Source of the DNA: Micromonospora ureilytica
Lineage (GTDB): Bacteria > Actinomycetota > Actinomycetes > Mycobacteriales > Micromonosporaceae
Reading direction: 5' to 3'
Assembly: GCF_015751765.1 (NCBI RefSeq)
Contig: NZ_JADOTX010000001.1
Span: 1,922,001 to 1,986,000 of the forward strand
DNA length: 64,000 bases
Shown: positions 45,485-54,839 of the stretch, piece by piece
How the letters are laid out: each line of letters begins with the position of its first letter
Position numbering within the stretch: the stretch's first letter is position 1
The notes under the pieces: generated by a model
The model's input: the letters and a program-made list of their open reading frames with translations, nothing else
The model's database searches: none
What the model was told of the DNA's origin: nothing
Translations under genes and position numbers: made by a program

Positions 45485-46708
45485 GTGCCGAATGTGGAGG
45501 CGGTGTTCCGCGCGGAGTACGGCCGCGCGGTCGCCGTCCTGGTCCGACTCCTCGGCGACATCGACCTCGCCGAAGAGGCCGTCCAGGAAGCCTTCGCCGT
45601 CGCGGTGGAACGGTGGCCGACCACCGGCCCGCCGCCCAGCCCGGCCGGTTGGCTCATCACCACAGCCCGCAACCGGGCGATCGACCGGCTGCGCCGCGAG
45701 GCGTCCCGGACCGAGCGGCAGGCCCAGGCGGCCCTGCTGTACGCCGCCGACCCACCCGCGGAGGAGGGACCGGTGCGCGACGACCAACTACGGCTGATCT
45801 TCACCTGTTGCCATCCGGCGCTCGCCCCGGCCGCCCGTGTCGCGCTCACCCTGCGGCTGCTCGGTGGCCTGAGCACCGCCGAGATCGCCCGAGCCTTCCT
45901 GGTGCCGGAGCCGACGATGGCGCAGCGACTGGTCCGCGCCAAGTCGAAGATCCGCAACGCCGGGATCCCGTACCGGGTGCCCCGCGACGCCGACCTGCCC
46001 GACCGGCTGCACGGCGTCCTCGCGGTGCTCTACCTGATCTTCAACGAGGGTTACACGGCCAGCGCCGGCCCGCACCTGGTCCGCGCCGAGCTGTGCGCCG
46101 AGGCGATCCGGTTGACCAGGCTGCTGGTGGAGCTGATGCCGGACGAACCGGAGGCGCTCGGTCTGCTCGCGCTGATGCTGCTGACCGAAGCCCGCCGGGC
46201 GGCGCGGACCACCGCCGACGGAGACCTGGTGCCGCTCGCCGAGCAGGACCGGCGCAGGTGGGACACCACCCTGATCAGCGAGGGGCAGGCGTTGGTTCGT
46301 CGCTGCCTGCGCCGCGACCGGCCTGGCCCGTACCAGATCCAGGCCGCGATCGCCGCCGTGCACAGCGTCGCGCGACGCGCCGCCGACACCGACTGGGGCC
46401 AGATCCTCCAGCTGTACGCCCAACTGACCGTGGTCGCCCCCAGCCCGGTGGTCGCGCTGAACCGGGCGGTAGCGCTCGCCGAGGTGGCCGGACCGGCGGT
46501 GGCGCTGACCGAGGTGGATCGGCTCGACCTGGACGGCTTCCACGTCTACCACGTGGTCCGCGCCGACCTGCTGGCCCGACTCGGCCGGGGCGGGGAGGCC
46601 GTCGAGGCGTACCGGACGGCCGTCGCCCTGACGGACAACGCGGCCGAACGGGCCTATCTCACCGCACGGGGGGCGGCCCTGAGCGCGCGTTTGCCGCCGC
46701 CGGGGTAG
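45485..46708 (+). CDS. ECF42-type RNA polymerase sigma factor
   Basis: 407 residues from GTG at 45485, just after the DGPF stop. Region 2: [40 protein letters not shown] and [16 protein letters not shown]. Region 4: [20 protein letters not shown] and [16 protein letters not shown] long C-terminal extension (about 175-407; [40 protein letters not shown], then TPR-like repeats) is the mark of ECF42. There is no anti-sigma gene, as usual; the extension is thought to control activity. It probably directs transcription of its own operon. Confidence 0.92.
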   Translation: MPNVEAVFRAEYGRAVAVLVRLLGDIDLAEEAVQEAFAVAVERWPTTGPPPSPAGWLITTARNRAIDRLRREASRTERQAQAALLYAADPPAEEGPVRDDQLRLIFTCCHPALAPAARVALTLRLLGGLSTAEIARAFLVPEPTMAQRLVRAKSKIRNAGIPYRVPRDADLPDRLHGVLAVLYLIFNEGYTASAGPHLVRAELCAEAIRLTRLLVELMPDEPEALGLLALMLLTEARRAARTTADGDLVPLAEQDRRRWDTTLISEGQALVRRCLRRDRPGPYQIQAAIAAVHSVARRAADTDWGQILQLYAQLTVVAPSPVVALNRAVALAEVAGPAVALTEVDRLDLDGFHVYHVVRADLLARLGRGGEAVEAYRTAVALTDNAAERAYLTARGAALSARLPPPG

Positions 46709-48353
46709 GCCGGGAATGGAGGGAAGCTTTCAACTCATCCAAGCCCAGCGAACCCAGCTCCAGGGCCTGGCGATGGAATGCCCGCCGGTCGCCGGGGTAG
46801 GACGAGCGGCCTGCCAGCCACACGCGCTCACCCGCCTTGTAGGCCAGCGCCTGCCCCGGCCGCCCCAGGTAGCGCCCGAGCTCGGCGGACGCGTACGGCC
46901 CCTGGTGACAGCGGTCCCGCAACAGCCGCAGCGCAGCATCCGGCGTCCACACTGCTCCGTCACCGAAGGACATCGGCAGTCGCAGGTGCAGGCCGATGTC
47001 GAGCACGACCCGGGCTGCCCGCAGGAGCTGCATGTACAGGTACCCCAGTCGAGCACCCGGCTCTTCATAGAGCCCGAGCTCGTCCATGAAACGCTCGGCG
47101 TACAGCGCCCAGCCCTCCTGACTGCCGGAGAGGCCGCCGAGCAGGTTCAACCGCTGCCCGAGGCCTCCCCGGCAGACCTCGGAGCCGAGGTGGAGGTGAT
47201 GGCCGGGAACACCCTCGTGATAGGCGGTGCTGTAGGCGTACCAGGTGGGGAAACTCGCGGCGTCCTCGGGGACCGACCACCAGACCCGGCCCGGCCGCGT
47301 CAGGTCCCGCGACGGCCCGATGTAGGCAATGCCGGACGAGGTGGTCAATCGCGACTCGATGCGCCGTAGAGGGGCGGGGATGTCGAAGTACACACCGTCC
47401 AGCCGTTCGGTGGCGGCCTCCAACAGCTCCTGCAGCCACGCGGCGAACGCCTCCCTGCTGTGCAGCGTGCCGGGTGCGTCGGGGCTGGCGAGCCGGGCAA
47501 GCACCTCCGGCACGCTCCCGCCCAGGGCCTTCGCTTCCGCGATCAGCTCTGCCTCTATCGCTTCGAACTCGTCCCAGCCCCACTCGTACAGCTCGCGCAG
47601 GTCAGGCTGGGCCGCGAGGAAGGTGCGCACCCAGAGTGCGTACCGCTGCGGGCCGAACGTCTCCTCCTCGACGGCCTGTGGTGCCAGGTCCGCGGTCAGC
47701 ATCCCGGTCAGTTTCTGGTACGCCTCTCGGGCGTCCGTTGCTGCGACCTGCAACGACGCCCGCTGACGCCCCTCGCCGTAGCGATCCACCAGGGCGGCAT
47801 CGTCGGCGATCCAGGTGCGGCAGCGCTGCCTGACGAGCTCCACCTGACGCCGCGCCGGCAGATTGCCGCGCTCTGCGGCGAGTAAGAGGCTGCGGGCGTA
47901 CCCGTCCAGGGTGGCGGGGATCGCGGCCATGCGTGCGCCGACACGGGCCCAGGCCTCCTCGAAAGCCGCGCCCTCGGTGTCGCGGCTGGGAACCGCGGCC
48001 TCGACGGCCTGGCGGATGAGCTGAAGCGGACCGGTGGCGGCCGTGTGCAGTTCGCGCAGGTCCTCCCCGGCGTCGTGGAAGGCGATACGCGTATGCAGCC
48101 GTTCGGCGAGGTGGGCGTGCAGCGGGCCGGCGGCCGGCGGTGCGTCACCCAAGCTCTCGAGTTCGCGCAGGGCGCGGGCGGCGAGGTCGGCGCGGGCCTG
48201 GTGGCCCTCCGGGCTGTAGTCGGTAAGCCCGTCGACATCCTGCTCGCCAGCCTCGACGACCGCTGTGCAGGGGTCCAGGCTTGCCATGTCGCACAGGAGT
48301 CGATCCGCGAAGTCCTCGATCACGGGAACAATGCTAGGGCGGGTGTTTGTCAT
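46659..48353 (-). CDS. DUF885-family protein (putative metallo-hydrolase)
   Basis: 564 residues from ATG at 48353. Near residue 385 is [17 protein letters not shown], the HExxPGHH motif of the DUF885 family, with Glu later in [18 protein letters not shown]; these could be a zinc site, although no enzyme activity is firmly established. Helical sequence makes up most of the N-terminal 300 residues. There is no signal peptide. The C-terminal 50 bp overlap the 3' end of the convergent ECF42 gene. Confidence 0.85.
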   Translation of the reverse strand: MTNTRPSIVPVIEDFADRLLCDMASLDPCTAVVEAGEQDVDGLTDYSPEGHQARADLAARALRELESLGDAPPAAGPLHAHLAERLHTRIAFHDAGEDLRELHTAATGPLQLIRQAVEAAVPSRDTEGAAFEEAWARVGARMAAIPATLDGYARSLLLAAERGNLPARRQVELVRQRCRTWIADDAALVDRYGEGRQRASLQVAATDAREAYQKLTGMLTADLAPQAVEEETFGPQRYALWVRTFLAAQPDLRELYEWGWDEFEAIEAELIAEAKALGGSVPEVLARLASPDAPGTLHSREAFAAWLQELLEAATERLDGVYFDIPAPLRRIESRLTTSSGIAYIGPSRDLTRPGRVWWSVPEDAASFPTWYAYSTAYHEGVPGHHLHLGSEVCRGGLGQRLNLLGGLSGSQEGWALYAERFMDELGLYEEPGARLGYLYMQLLRAARVVLDIGLHLRLPMSFGDGAVWTPDAALRLLRDRCHQGPYASAELGRYLGRPGQALAYKAGERVWLAGRSSYPGDRRAFHRQALELGSLGLDELKASLHSRPTPAAANARSGPPPVR

Positions 48354-48407
48354 CGGGGTAGGCCGGGAAACCGAGGCGCCGGCCGCAGCAGTGGATGGGG
48401 AGGGCCC

Positions 48408-49541
48408 ATGGCGTACCGTCCGACCGCCGCCGACGCCGTGCCCGACCTGTCCACCCTCACGCTCGGCGTGGAGGAGGAGTACCTGCTGCTCGACCCGGAC
48501 AGCGGACGGAACCTGCCGGTCGCCGACCAGGTGCTCGCCGCGCTGCGCGGCCCCGCCCGGGACCAGAGCCGCCAGGAGTTCCGGCACAGCATGGTGGAGA
48601 TGGTCACCCCGGTCTGCGCCGACCTCACCGAACTTCGCACGCACCTGGTGGCGTTGCGTCGCTCCGCCGCCGGGGCCGCCACGGCGGCCGGGGCCCGACT
48701 GGTGGCGGTCGGCGCCACCCCGGTGGCCGAACCGCACCGGACGGTCCCCGACGAGCCGCGCTACCACGCGATGTCCCGCCGGTACGGGCCGGTGGCGCAC
48801 GACCCGGCGGTGTGCGGCAGTCACGTACACGTCGGGCTGCCCGACCGGGAACTGGCCGTGCAGGTTTGCAACCACCTGCGGGTGTGGCTGCCGGTCGTGC
48901 AGGCGATCACCACCAACTCCCCGCTGCACGACGGGTACGACACCGGGCACGCCAGTTGGCGCTCCATGCAGTTGGAACGCTGGCCCAGCATCGGGCCGAC
49001 GCCGTACTTCGACTCCGCCGCCGACTACGACCGCACCGTCGACCAGCTGATCGCCGCCGGCATCATGCTCGACGCCGCGATGGTCTACTGGTACGCCCGT
49101 CCGTCGTCGACGTACCCGACGGTGGAGGTGCGGGTCGGTGACGTCTGCACCGAGGTGGACGACGCGGTGCTGGTCGCCGCGCTGGTCCGGTCTCTCGTGG
49201 CCACCCTCGCCGACGACGTACGCGCCGGGGTGACCGCCCCGAACGTGCGGGACTGCCTGGTCGCCGCGGCGCACTGGCGGGCCGCCCACGACGGGCTCGA
49301 CGGCCAGCTGATCGACCTACGGGCCGGTGGCACCCGGCCGGCCTGGGCACTCGTCGACGAGCTGATGGCGGTGATCGCCCCGGCTCTGCTGCGCCACGGC
49401 GACCTCGGGTACGTGTTGGCCCAGCTCGCCCGGCTGCGCCGCGACGGCACCGGTGCCACCCGGCAGCGGCAGGTGCTGGCACGCGCCGGGGACCTGCACG
49501 CGGTCCTCGACGACCTGATCGTCCGCACCGCCGCCGGCTGA
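48408..49541 (+). CDS. ybdK: Carboxylate-amine ligase, YbdK / GCS2 family
   Basis: 377 residues from ATG at 48408 behind GGGGAGGG. TLTLGVEEEYLLLDPDSGRN is the N-terminal GCS2 signature (GVEEE), and AVCGSHVHVGLPDRELAV the metal-binding HxHxG-like motif. ASWRSMQLERWPSIGPTPYF is the usual GCS2 block. Relatives join glutamate to cysteine weakly and are annotated glutamate-cysteine ligase 2 type; the acceptor here is unknown. It is convergent with the NAGGN-type amidotransferase. Confidence 0.9.
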   Translation: MAYRPTAADAVPDLSTLTLGVEEEYLLLDPDSGRNLPVADQVLAALRGPARDQSRQEFRHSMVEMVTPVCADLTELRTHLVALRRSAAGAATAAGARLVAVGATPVAEPHRTVPDEPRYHAMSRRYGPVAHDPAVCGSHVHVGLPDRELAVQVCNHLRVWLPVVQAITTNSPLHDGYDTGHASWRSMQLERWPSIGPTPYFDSAADYDRTVDQLIAAGIMLDAAMVYWYARPSSTYPTVEVRVGDVCTEVDDAVLVAALVRSLVATLADDVRAGVTAPNVRDCLVAAAHWRAAHDGLDGQLIDLRAGGTRPAWALVDELMAVIAPALLRHGDLGYVLAQLARLRRDGTGATRQRQVLARAGDLHAVLDDLIVRTAAG

Positions 49542-49560
49542 CACGCGCCGGGCCGGCGGC
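49530..49560. terminator. Small bidirectional hairpin between convergent genes
   Basis: GCCGCCGGC (49530-49538) and GCCGGCGGC (49552-49560) make a 9-bp stem with a 13-nt loop that includes the carboxylate-amine ligase stop codon. Confidence 0.5.
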
Positions 49561-51345
49561 TCAACGGATGTCGTGGGTCTGGAGCCACAGCTCCAGCAGG
49601 CCGAGCTGCCACAGCTTGTTGCTGCCGGCCGCCGCCTCCGCCCGGTCCGGCTCGGCGAGTAGATGGGCCACGTACTCCGGTCGGAACAGCCCCCGCTCAC
49701 GCGCGGCCGGCGCCTGCAACGCCTCGGCCACCAGCTCGCGCACCGGGCCGTCCACCTTGCGCAGCGCCGGCACCGGAAAGTAGCCCTTGCGCCGGTCGAT
49801 CACCTCGGCGGGCAGCACCTCACGGGCGACCTCCTTGAGCACGCCCTTGCCGCCCTGGGCGACCTTGTGCTCCGGCGGGCAGTGCGCGGCCAGGGTGACC
49901 AGGTCCTGGTCGAGGAAGGGCGTGCGCACCTCCAGACCCCACGCCATGCTCATGCTGTCCACCCGCTTGACCGGGTCGTCGGGGAGCATCAGGTGGGTGT
50001 CCAGGCGCAACACGGCGTCCAGCGCGGTCTGCGCCCCCGGCGCGGCCAGATGCCCGGTGAGCAGGTCCCTGCTGGCGTCCTGCTCCAGGGCGTATTCCCT
50101 GCCGACGATGCGGCGCAGCTCGTCGTGGCCGTGGTCGAAGAACGCGGCGGCGAACGTCTCGGCGGCGCCGTGCCGGGGCGTCCCCACCAGTGGTTGGTGG
50201 TAGCCGTAGCCGGCGAACACCTCGTCGGCGCCCTGCCCCGACTGGGCCACCTTCACGTGTCGCGCCACCTGCTCGGAGAGCAGGTGGAAGGCGACCACGT
50301 CGTGGCTGCCCATCGGCTCGGTCATCGCCAGCACGGCCCGTCGGACCGCGGGCACCAGGTCGTCGTCGGCCAGTCGGATCCGGTGGTGGTCGGTGTCGTA
50401 CGCGCGGGCCACCAGGTCGGAGTAGTGGAACTCGTCGCCGGACTCGCCGTTGCGGCTGTCGAAGCCGATGCTGAACGTTTGCAGGTGTTGCTGCCCGGCC
50501 TCGGCGAGCAGCGCCACGATGAGGCTGGAGTCCAGTCCGCCGGAGAGCAGCACCCCCACCGGCACGTCGGCGACCAGCCGTCGACGTACCGCCGCGCGCA
50601 GCGCGTCGCCGATCGTGGCCCGCCAGTCGGCGGCATCCATTCCCGAGTCGGCGGGCTCCCGCACGTAGTCGGGTCGCCAGTAGACCTCCTCGCGGCTGCT
50701 CCCGTCCGCCTCGATCACCCGCAGGGTGGCCGGCGGCAGCTTGCGCACGCCGCGCAGCACGGTGCGCGGCGCGGGCACGATGGAGTGCCAGGACAGGTAG
50801 TGGTGCAGCGCCACCGGGTCGATGCCGGTGTCGACGTCGCCGGCCCGCAGCAGCGCGGGCAGGGTGGAGGCGAACCGCAGCCGCCCCGGTGTCTCGGCGA
50901 GGTAGAGCGGTTTGATGCCGAGCCGGTCGCGGGCCAGGATCAGCCGCCGCCGGGCCCGGTCGACCAGCCCGATCGCGAACATGCCGACCAGGTGGTCGAC
51001 GAACCGTTCACCCCAGTGGGCGTACGCCACCAGGATCACCTCGGTGTCGCTTGTGGAGTGGAAGGCGTACCCGGCGTTCCGCAGCTCTTCGCGCAGCTCG
51101 GGGTAGTTGTAGATGCATCCGTTGAAGACCAGCGCCAGGCCCAGGTCGTCGCGGACCATCGGCTGCCCGCCCGCGTCGGACAGGTCGATGATGGTCAGCC
51201 GGCGGTGCCCGAGGGTCACCCAGCCATCGGCGAACAGACCCTCGTCGTCCGGGCCGCGTGAGCGCATCGCCTCGGTCATCCGGGTGACCGCCGCCGCGTC
51301 GGGCGAGCGGCCGTCGAATCGCGCCTCCCCGCTGATCCCGCACAT
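49561..51345 (-). CDS. Asparagine synthetase-like amidotransferase (N-acetylglutaminylglutamine amide type)
   Basis: 594 residues from ATG at 51345, with Cys2 as glutaminase nucleophile (MCGISGEARFDG). The GATase II domain covers about 1-210 (RGPDDEGLFADGWVTLGHRR, FNGCIYNYPELREEL). The synthetase domain has PPi loop VLLSGGLDSSLIVALLAEAG and SQGQGADEVFAGY. Length and sequence match the amidotransferase that makes the osmolyte N-acetylglutaminylglutamine amide rather than housekeeping AsnB. Its usual partner (a GNAT/ATP-grasp synthetase) is not visible; a YbdK ligase is convergent beside it. Confidence 0.82.
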   Translation of the reverse strand: MCGISGEARFDGRSPDAAAVTRMTEAMRSRGPDDEGLFADGWVTLGHRRLTIIDLSDAGGQPMVRDDLGLALVFNGCIYNYPELREELRNAGYAFHSTSDTEVILVAYAHWGERFVDHLVGMFAIGLVDRARRRLILARDRLGIKPLYLAETPGRLRFASTLPALLRAGDVDTGIDPVALHHYLSWHSIVPAPRTVLRGVRKLPPATLRVIEADGSSREEVYWRPDYVREPADSGMDAADWRATIGDALRAAVRRRLVADVPVGVLLSGGLDSSLIVALLAEAGQQHLQTFSIGFDSRNGESGDEFHYSDLVARAYDTDHHRIRLADDDLVPAVRRAVLAMTEPMGSHDVVAFHLLSEQVARHVKVAQSGQGADEVFAGYGYHQPLVGTPRHGAAETFAAAFFDHGHDELRRIVGREYALEQDASRDLLTGHLAAPGAQTALDAVLRLDTHLMLPDDPVKRVDSMSMAWGLEVRTPFLDQDLVTLAAHCPPEHKVAQGGKGVLKEVAREVLPAEVIDRRKGYFPVPALRKVDGPVRELVAEALQAPAARERGLFRPEYVAHLLAEPDRAEAAAGSNKLWQLGLLELWLQTHDIR

Positions 51346-51443
51346 CAGCCGGGCCTCCCGTCACCTCGCCCCCGACCGGTGCCGGCCGGTCCCGCCGACC
51401 GGACGGGGCCGCTGGCTACCCGGGGGCGCGGTGGGCAAACCCG

Positions 51444-51875
51444 TCAGCCGCGCAGGGTGCGCAGGATGCGGACCAGCTCGACGCGATCGGTGTCGTTGAG
51501 GTGGCCGAAGAAGCGGTCGGCCTCGGCCCGACGCGCGGCCCGGATGGCGGTGCTGACGCGGTCGCCCTCCTCGGTGAGCGCGACCAGCGTCGCCCGCCGG
51601 TCGGCCGGGTCGGGTCGGCGCTCGACCAGCCCTCGGGTCTGGAGGTCGTCGACGACCTCGGTCGCCGAGCGGGGCGCGATGCGCAGGTGCTCGGCGAGGG
51701 TGCCGGGGCGTACCTCGCCGTGCCGGGCCAGCACGCCGAGGGCCCGGGACTGGCTGGGGGTGACGTCCCAGGGCGCCAGTGAGTCGCGGGTCTGCCGGCG
51801 CAGACGGGACGCCACGGCCCAGAACGTCTCCGCCAGGCTCTCGTCGTCGGCGCTGTCGACGGTGTGCTCGGTCAC
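51444..51875 (-). CDS. MarR-family regulator of the divergent ABC exporter
   Basis: 143 residues from GTG at 51875. AVASRLRRQTRDSLAPWDVT, VLARHGEVRPGTLAEHLRIA and PRSATEVVDDLQTRGLVERR, then PDPADRRATLVALTEEGDRV form the MarR winged HTH (DxRxxxxxLT-type wing). It is divergent from the ABC exporter at 51958, with overlapping palindromes between them at 51907-51926; by analogy with other MarR/exporter pairs it should repress both. Confidence 0.93.
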   Translation of the reverse strand: MTEHTVDSADDESLAETFWAVASRLRRQTRDSLAPWDVTPSQSRALGVLARHGEVRPGTLAEHLRIAPRSATEVVDDLQTRGLVERRPDPADRRATLVALTEEGDRVSTAIRAARRAEADRFFGHLNDTDRVELVRILRTLRG

Positions 51876-51906
51876 CGGAATACGGTAGCAGGATATGTGG
51901 TTGCTC

Positions 51907-51926
51907 CCTCATGATGAGGTAACCTC
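51907..51926. promoter_or_regulatory. MarR operator candidate: two overlapping palindromes
   Basis: CCTCATGATGAGG (51907-51919) and GAGGTAACCTC (51916-51926) are perfect odd-length palindromes that share GAGG. They lie between the MarR start (51875) and the exporter TTG (51958), where they would control both promoters. Confidence 0.65.
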
Positions 51927-51957
51927 AGCAATATTGCCGACGAAAGGTAGTGCCCCC

Positions 51958-53751
51958 TTGGAACCCACCCCGAAGGGCCGCGACCGCGGCCACCGCACCC
52001 TCAGCGCCGAAGAGAAGGCGCAGGCCCGTCAGGTGTCGCTGCGCCGCATCGGCCGCCTGTTCAACCCCCACCGGCCCGCGCTGGCCGCCGTCACCGCGAT
52101 CATCGTGGTCTCCTCGATCATCGCGATGGCCACCCCGTTCCTGCTGCGCGCCGTCATCGACCGCGCCCTGCCGCAGGGCGACGTGACGCTGCTGGTCTGG
52201 CTGGTCCTCGGCATGGTCGCCGTCGCGGCCGTGACCTCCGCGCTCGGTGTCGTGCAGACCTGGATCTCCACCCAGGTCGGCCAGCGGGTCATGCACCGGC
52301 TGCGCACCGACGTCTTCAGCCACCTCCAGCGCCAGTCACTCGGCTTCTTCACCCGCACCCGCACCGGCGAGGTGCAGTCCCGGATCACCAACGACATCGG
52401 CGGCATGCAGTCGGTGGTCACCTCCACCGCCACCGCCGTTGCCGCCAACCTCACCACAGTGGTCGCCACCACTGTCGCCATGGTCGCGCTCTCCTGGCAG
52501 CTCTCCCTGGTCTCGCTCGTGGTGCTGCCGCCGGCCATCTGGCTGACCCGTCGGGTCGCCCGGATGCGCCGCGAGATCACCGCCCAGCGGCAACGCGAAC
52601 TCGCCGACCTCAACGTCACAGTCGAGGAAGGGCTCTCGATCAGCGGCGTACAGCTGGCCAAGACCCTCGGCACCGGCCCCGCGCTGATCGACAGGTTCAC
52701 CGCCTCCTCGGCCCGCCTGGTCGACCTGGAGCTGCGCAGTGAGCTGGCCGGCCGCTGGCGGATGGCCTCGATGAGCATCATCTTCGCCGCCGTACCGGCG
52801 GTCATCTACCTCGCCGCCGGGCTGCCCGGCACCGCCGGCACGCTGAGCATCGGCACCCTGGTCGCCTTCACGGCCCTGCAGGGCGGCCTGTTCCGGCCGC
52901 TGATGGGGCTGCTCAACGTGGGCGTCTCGCTCACTGCGTCGCTGGCGCTCTTCGCCCGGATCTTCGAATACCTGGACCTGCCGGTCGACGTGGCCGACCC
53001 CACCGAGCCGGTCCGCCTCGACCCCACCCGGGCGCGCGGCCACCTGCGCCTGGAGGACGTCACCTTCGGCTACCCGGGCAGCGACACCGCCGCCCTCGCC
53101 GGGATCACCCTCGACGTGCCCGCCGGCACCAGCCTCGCCCTGGTCGGCGAGACCGGCTCCGGCAAGAGCACCCTCGCCGGGCTGGTCAGCCGGCTGCACG
53201 ACCCGACCGCCGGCCGGATCACCGTCGACGGCGTCGACCTGCGCGACCTGCGCCTGGCCGACCTGGCCGCGATCGTCGGCGTGGTCAGCCAGGAGACGTA
53301 CCTGCTGCACACCACCGTCCGGGAGAACCTGCGCTACGCCCGGCCGGAGGCCACCGACACCGAGATCGAGGACGCCGCCCGCGCCGCCCAGATCCACGAC
53401 CTCATCGCCGGGCTGCCCGACGGGTACGACACGGTGGTCGGCTCGCGCGGCCACCGGTTCTCAGGTGGTGAGAAGCAGCGCCTCGCGATCGCCCGGACGC
53501 TGCTGCGTGACCCGCGCATCCTGGTCCTCGACGAGGCCACCAGCGCGCTGGACACCGAAACCGAACGTGCCGTGCAGCGGGCCTTCGACGTGCTCGCCCA
53601 GGGGCGCACGACGATCACCATCGCGCACCGACTCTCCACGGTGCGCGACGCCGACCAGATCGCGGTGCTCGACCACGGTCGGATCGTCGAGGCCGGCACC
53701 CACGACAGCCTGCTGGACCGCAACGGCCGCTACGCCACGCTGGCGGCCTGA
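51958..53751 (+). CDS. ABC multidrug-type exporter (fused TMD-NBD)
   Basis: 597 residues from TTG at 51958; the frame is open back to an ATG at 51895, but that would put the operator inside the coding region. Six membrane segments lie in about residues 45-320 (ALAAVTAIIVVSSIIAMATPF, FLLRAVIDRALPQGDVTLLV). The NBD has GETGSGKST, VVSQETYLLHTTVRENLRYA, HRFSGGEKQRLAIARTL and ILVLDEATSALDTETERAV. It probably works as a homodimer exporting a drug or lipid. Control by the divergent MarR is inferred. Confidence 0.93.
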   Translation: MEPTPKGRDRGHRTLSAEEKAQARQVSLRRIGRLFNPHRPALAAVTAIIVVSSIIAMATPFLLRAVIDRALPQGDVTLLVWLVLGMVAVAAVTSALGVVQTWISTQVGQRVMHRLRTDVFSHLQRQSLGFFTRTRTGEVQSRITNDIGGMQSVVTSTATAVAANLTTVVATTVAMVALSWQLSLVSLVVLPPAIWLTRRVARMRREITAQRQRELADLNVTVEEGLSISGVQLAKTLGTGPALIDRFTASSARLVDLELRSELAGRWRMASMSIIFAAVPAVIYLAAGLPGTAGTLSIGTLVAFTALQGGLFRPLMGLLNVGVSLTASLALFARIFEYLDLPVDVADPTEPVRLDPTRARGHLRLEDVTFGYPGSDTAALAGITLDVPAGTSLALVGETGSGKSTLAGLVSRLHDPTAGRITVDGVDLRDLRLADLAAIVGVVSQETYLLHTTVRENLRYARPEATDTEIEDAARAAQIHDLIAGLPDGYDTVVGSRGHRFSGGEKQRLAIARTLLRDPRILVLDEATSALDTETERAVQRAFDVLAQGRTTITIAHRLSTVRDADQIAVLDHGRIVEAGTHDSLLDRNGRYATLAA

Positions 53752-53782
53752 ACACCGGCTCACAGCAGGCTTACAACCGTCT

Positions 53783-53806
53783 CGAAACAGTCTTAGAACT
53801 GTCTCG
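53783..53806. terminator. Weak hairpin between convergent exporter and TetR genes
   Basis: CGAAACAGT (53783-53791) and ACTGTCTCG (53798-53806) pair at 8 of 9 positions around CTTAGA, directly after the minus-strand TetR stop. It is a candidate terminator or regulatory element. Confidence 0.4.
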
Positions 53807-54730
53807 TTATTGCGCGGTCAGGTGGCGGTAGACAGTGGCCCGCGAGACACCCAGCGCCGCGGCGATCGCGTCCACCGAGTGGGTGCCCGCCGCGTGCATC
53901 CGCCGGGCCGCCTCGACCTGCTCGCGGCCCAGCGCGGGCGGCCGCCCCGGCCGCCGACGCCGGCTCGCCGTTCCCGCGCCGCCGGCCACGGTCGGTGGCG
54001 TCGTCGGGATCGCGCCTCCCGGGGCCCTGTCCCTCGTTGTCGTGTGCGTCGGGGGTTCGCGCCTCGACGGCGGGATCGTCGCGGCCGTGCGCGGCCCGGC
54101 TGCGGCGTCCTCGTGCGCCCCGGCCCCGGCCTCCTCGTGCGCCCCGGCCCCGGCCTCCTCGTGCGGGCGGGGCGCCGCGTCCGCGGGCAGTGGGGCCAGC
54201 AGCCGGCGTGCGCCGTCGAGCATGTCGGCGCGCAGCACCTCGTCGGACACGTCGGTGAAGAAGACGACCGGATCGCTGCAGGCGCCCACCGCCTGCACCG
54301 CGAGGACCCGCTCGCGACGCCCGGCGTTCGGCCCGGCGATGAGGTCGTTGGCCCGCATCGCGACCTCCATGAGGCGGTGGTACGTGTCGCCCCGGCCGAT
54401 CAGCGCGATGTCGTGGAAGAGCATGCCGAGCGGCCGGCGATGGGCGAGCATGATGTCCAACCAGCCCTCCAGCACCGTCCACCGGGCCCGCTCGGTGGGC
54501 TGACTCTGGGCCGAGTCGAGCAGCGCCTCCAGGTCCGCCACCAACGGCTCGACCAGGGCGGCGAGCAGATGCTCCTTGGCCGGGAAGTGGTACAGGATCG
54601 CAGTCTTGGTGAGCCGCAGCCGCTCGCCGATCTGGCGCAGCGAGGTGCGCTGGTAACCGTGTTCGGCGAACAGGTCGAGCGCGGCGCGCAGGATCCGGGT
54701 GCGGGTGTCGTCCGCGGGATCGGCGGTCAT
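53807..54730 (-). CDS. TetR-family regulator with a second, C-terminal helix-turn-helix
   Basis: 307 residues from ATG at 54730. The N-terminus has a TetR HTH (TRILRAALDLFAEHGYQRTS, RQIGERLRLTKTAILYHF) and a helical ligand domain to about residue 195. A low-complexity linker follows with repeats PHEEAGAGAHEEAGAGAHED, then Pro/Thr/Arg-rich sequence. Residues about 262-307 read RRRPGRPPALGREQVEAARR and DAIAAALGVSRATVYRHLTA, a resolvase/Hin-type HTH. A TetR with two DNA-binding regions is unusual. It is divergent from the ABC-2 exporter pair, with a dyad at 54783-54799. Confidence 0.85.
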   Translation of the reverse strand: MTADPADDTRTRILRAALDLFAEHGYQRTSLRQIGERLRLTKTAILYHFPAKEHLLAALVEPLVADLEALLDSAQSQPTERARWTVLEGWLDIMLAHRRPLGMLFHDIALIGRGDTYHRLMEVAMRANDLIAGPNAGRRERVLAVQAVGACSDPVVFFTDVSDEVLRADMLDGARRLLAPLPADAAPRPHEEAGAGAHEEAGAGAHEDAAAGPRTAATIPPSRREPPTHTTTRDRAPGGAIPTTPPTVAGGAGTASRRRRPGRPPALGREQVEAARRMHAAGTHSVDAIAAALGVSRATVYRHLTAQ

Positions 54731-54782
54731 GCCGGCCAGCCTAGCGACGTCCTGACCAGTGGGCACCGTCACCGTTGATTCG

Positions 54783-54799
54783 ACTGACCAACGGTCAGT
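54783..54799. promoter_or_regulatory. TetR operator in the divergent promoter
   Basis: ACTGACC, AAC, GGTCAGT is a 17-bp dyad with perfect arms, between the TetR start (54730) and exporter ATP-binding gene (54840). Its 7-bp arms fit a TetR dimer and it overlaps the likely promoter. Confidence 0.75.
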
Positions 54800-54839
54800 A
54801 CAGTGGTGACGGTCGACGCATCCAATGGCAGGAGGGGCG

